Positions 32,636 to 32,758 of a DNA stretch of 32,758 nt are shown here, in pieces. The notes below the pieces were generated by a model. It had not been told where the DNA came from, ran no database searches, and worked only from the letters and a program-made list of their open reading frames with translations. This stretch comes from an uncultured SAR116 cluster alpha proteobacterium (GTDB lineage Bacteria > Pseudomonadota > Alphaproteobacteria > Puniceispirillales > Puniceispirillaceae). The stretch covers positions 1 to 32,758 of the forward strand of contig CACCQD010000018.1 of NCBI GenBank assembly GCA_902547925.1. The letters are read 5' to 3'. Position 1 is the first letter of the stretch. The number at the start of each line of letters is the position of its first letter. Made by a program: the position numbers and the translations under genes.

Positions 32636-32758
32636 TTAGATCTTTTCAGTCAACTTGTTGATGTCAGTTTCTTGGATATCAGCAACAGGTTTTGCGACAC
32701 GCCAATCAGTTGTCGTTCCATCTGGTGAACGCGCTGTTATGACTGTTTCTGTGGGTGG
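32636..32758 (-). CDS. C-terminal end of an unidentified protein
   Basis: The minus strand has 40 codons open to the right edge, ending at TAA 32636. The tail reads VITARSPDGTTTDWRVAKPV and then ADIQETDINKLTEKI. It has a coherent, charged protein-like composition, and the 108-nt gap from the convergent DUF1289 gene fits. I do not recognise a family from this tail alone. Confidence 0.6.
   Translation of the reverse strand, partial: PPTETVITARSPDGTTTDWRVAKPVADIQETDINKLTEKI

Noticed and set aside
1-32758. CRISPR array, rRNA operon or complete tRNA gene
   Set aside because: No repeat-spacer periodicity, no rRNA-like sequence and no complete cloverleaf was seen by reading; only a tRNA 3' fragment at 8429-8450.
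8012-32758. Complete mobile element such as a prophage or integrative element
   Set aside because: No integrase, phage structural, relaxase or partition gene is present; only an IS3 relic and a tRNA fragment support past mobility.

Overview
The window looks like alphaproteobacterial DNA. The divergent PEP carboxylase, PccB, DctP-type TRAP transporter, CyaC-like class III cyclase with a TolB-like/TPR tail, and the DUF938-DUF1289 pair fit a marine, SAR116-like heterotroph, but this is inferred from gene content and not from a marker gene. The window falls into two compositional halves. Up to about 8 kb the genes are clearly richer in G+C (core-like). From about 8.2 kb onward genes and spacers are A+T-richer, spacers are long, and there is gene debris. 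A short tRNA-Phe-like 3' end lies at the change, so the right part is probably a genomic island or an accessory region of different history.

Left part (1-8 kb). The minus strand carries, in transcription order, two possible tiny membrane-type genes (3373-3084), a threonine synthase-type PLP enzyme, a split photolyase/cryptochrome (FAD-binding domain gene first, then the alpha/beta domain gene, overlapping by 4 bp), and the start of pccB, which runs off the window. The plus strand carries a divergent PEP carboxylase, an AhpD-like protein and a stand-alone cyclic-nucleotide-binding domain protein.

Middle (8-14.7 kb). A gene-poor 1 kb holds hairpins and an inverted array of 9-nt repeats. An MFS transporter follows, bracketed by an imperfect 64-bp direct repeat, then an EamA exporter. 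An IS3-type transposase relic, an intact adenylate cyclase, a frameshifted antibiotic-biosynthesis-monooxygenase/IsdG-type relic and a glutathione S-transferase C-terminal fragment follow.

Right part (14.8-30.8 kb). This is an apparent acyl-CoA catabolic gene cluster. It has an internally duplicated carboxymuconolactone-decarboxylase-type protein, a TetR regulator, and a plus-strand unit of acyl-CoA ligase, SCP2-type thiolase, DUF35 Zn/OB protein and MaoC hydratase. A convergent minus-strand unit encodes an SDR lacking the usual catalytic Tyr and Lys, an acyl-CoA dehydrogenase, E1 alpha, E1 beta, an enoyl-CoA hydratase and a free-standing 78-residue lipoyl protein. A TRAP transporter (dctP, hairpin, dctQM), an HMG-CoA-lyase-type enzyme and a PaaG-like isomerase follow. 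The likely logic is import of an organic acid by TRAP, CoA activation, dehydrogenation, hydration, thiolytic or retro-aldol cleavage, and further processing by an unusual E1-plus-lipoyl system that has no local E2 or E3. A palindrome inside the spacer of a good promoter before the ligase suggests TetR control. The substrate cannot be read from sequence.

Right edge. After about 0.86 kb without a convincing gene (with a GC-rich patch) come a DUF938 methyltransferase and a DUF1289 protein, then the C-terminal end of an unidentified minus-strand gene.
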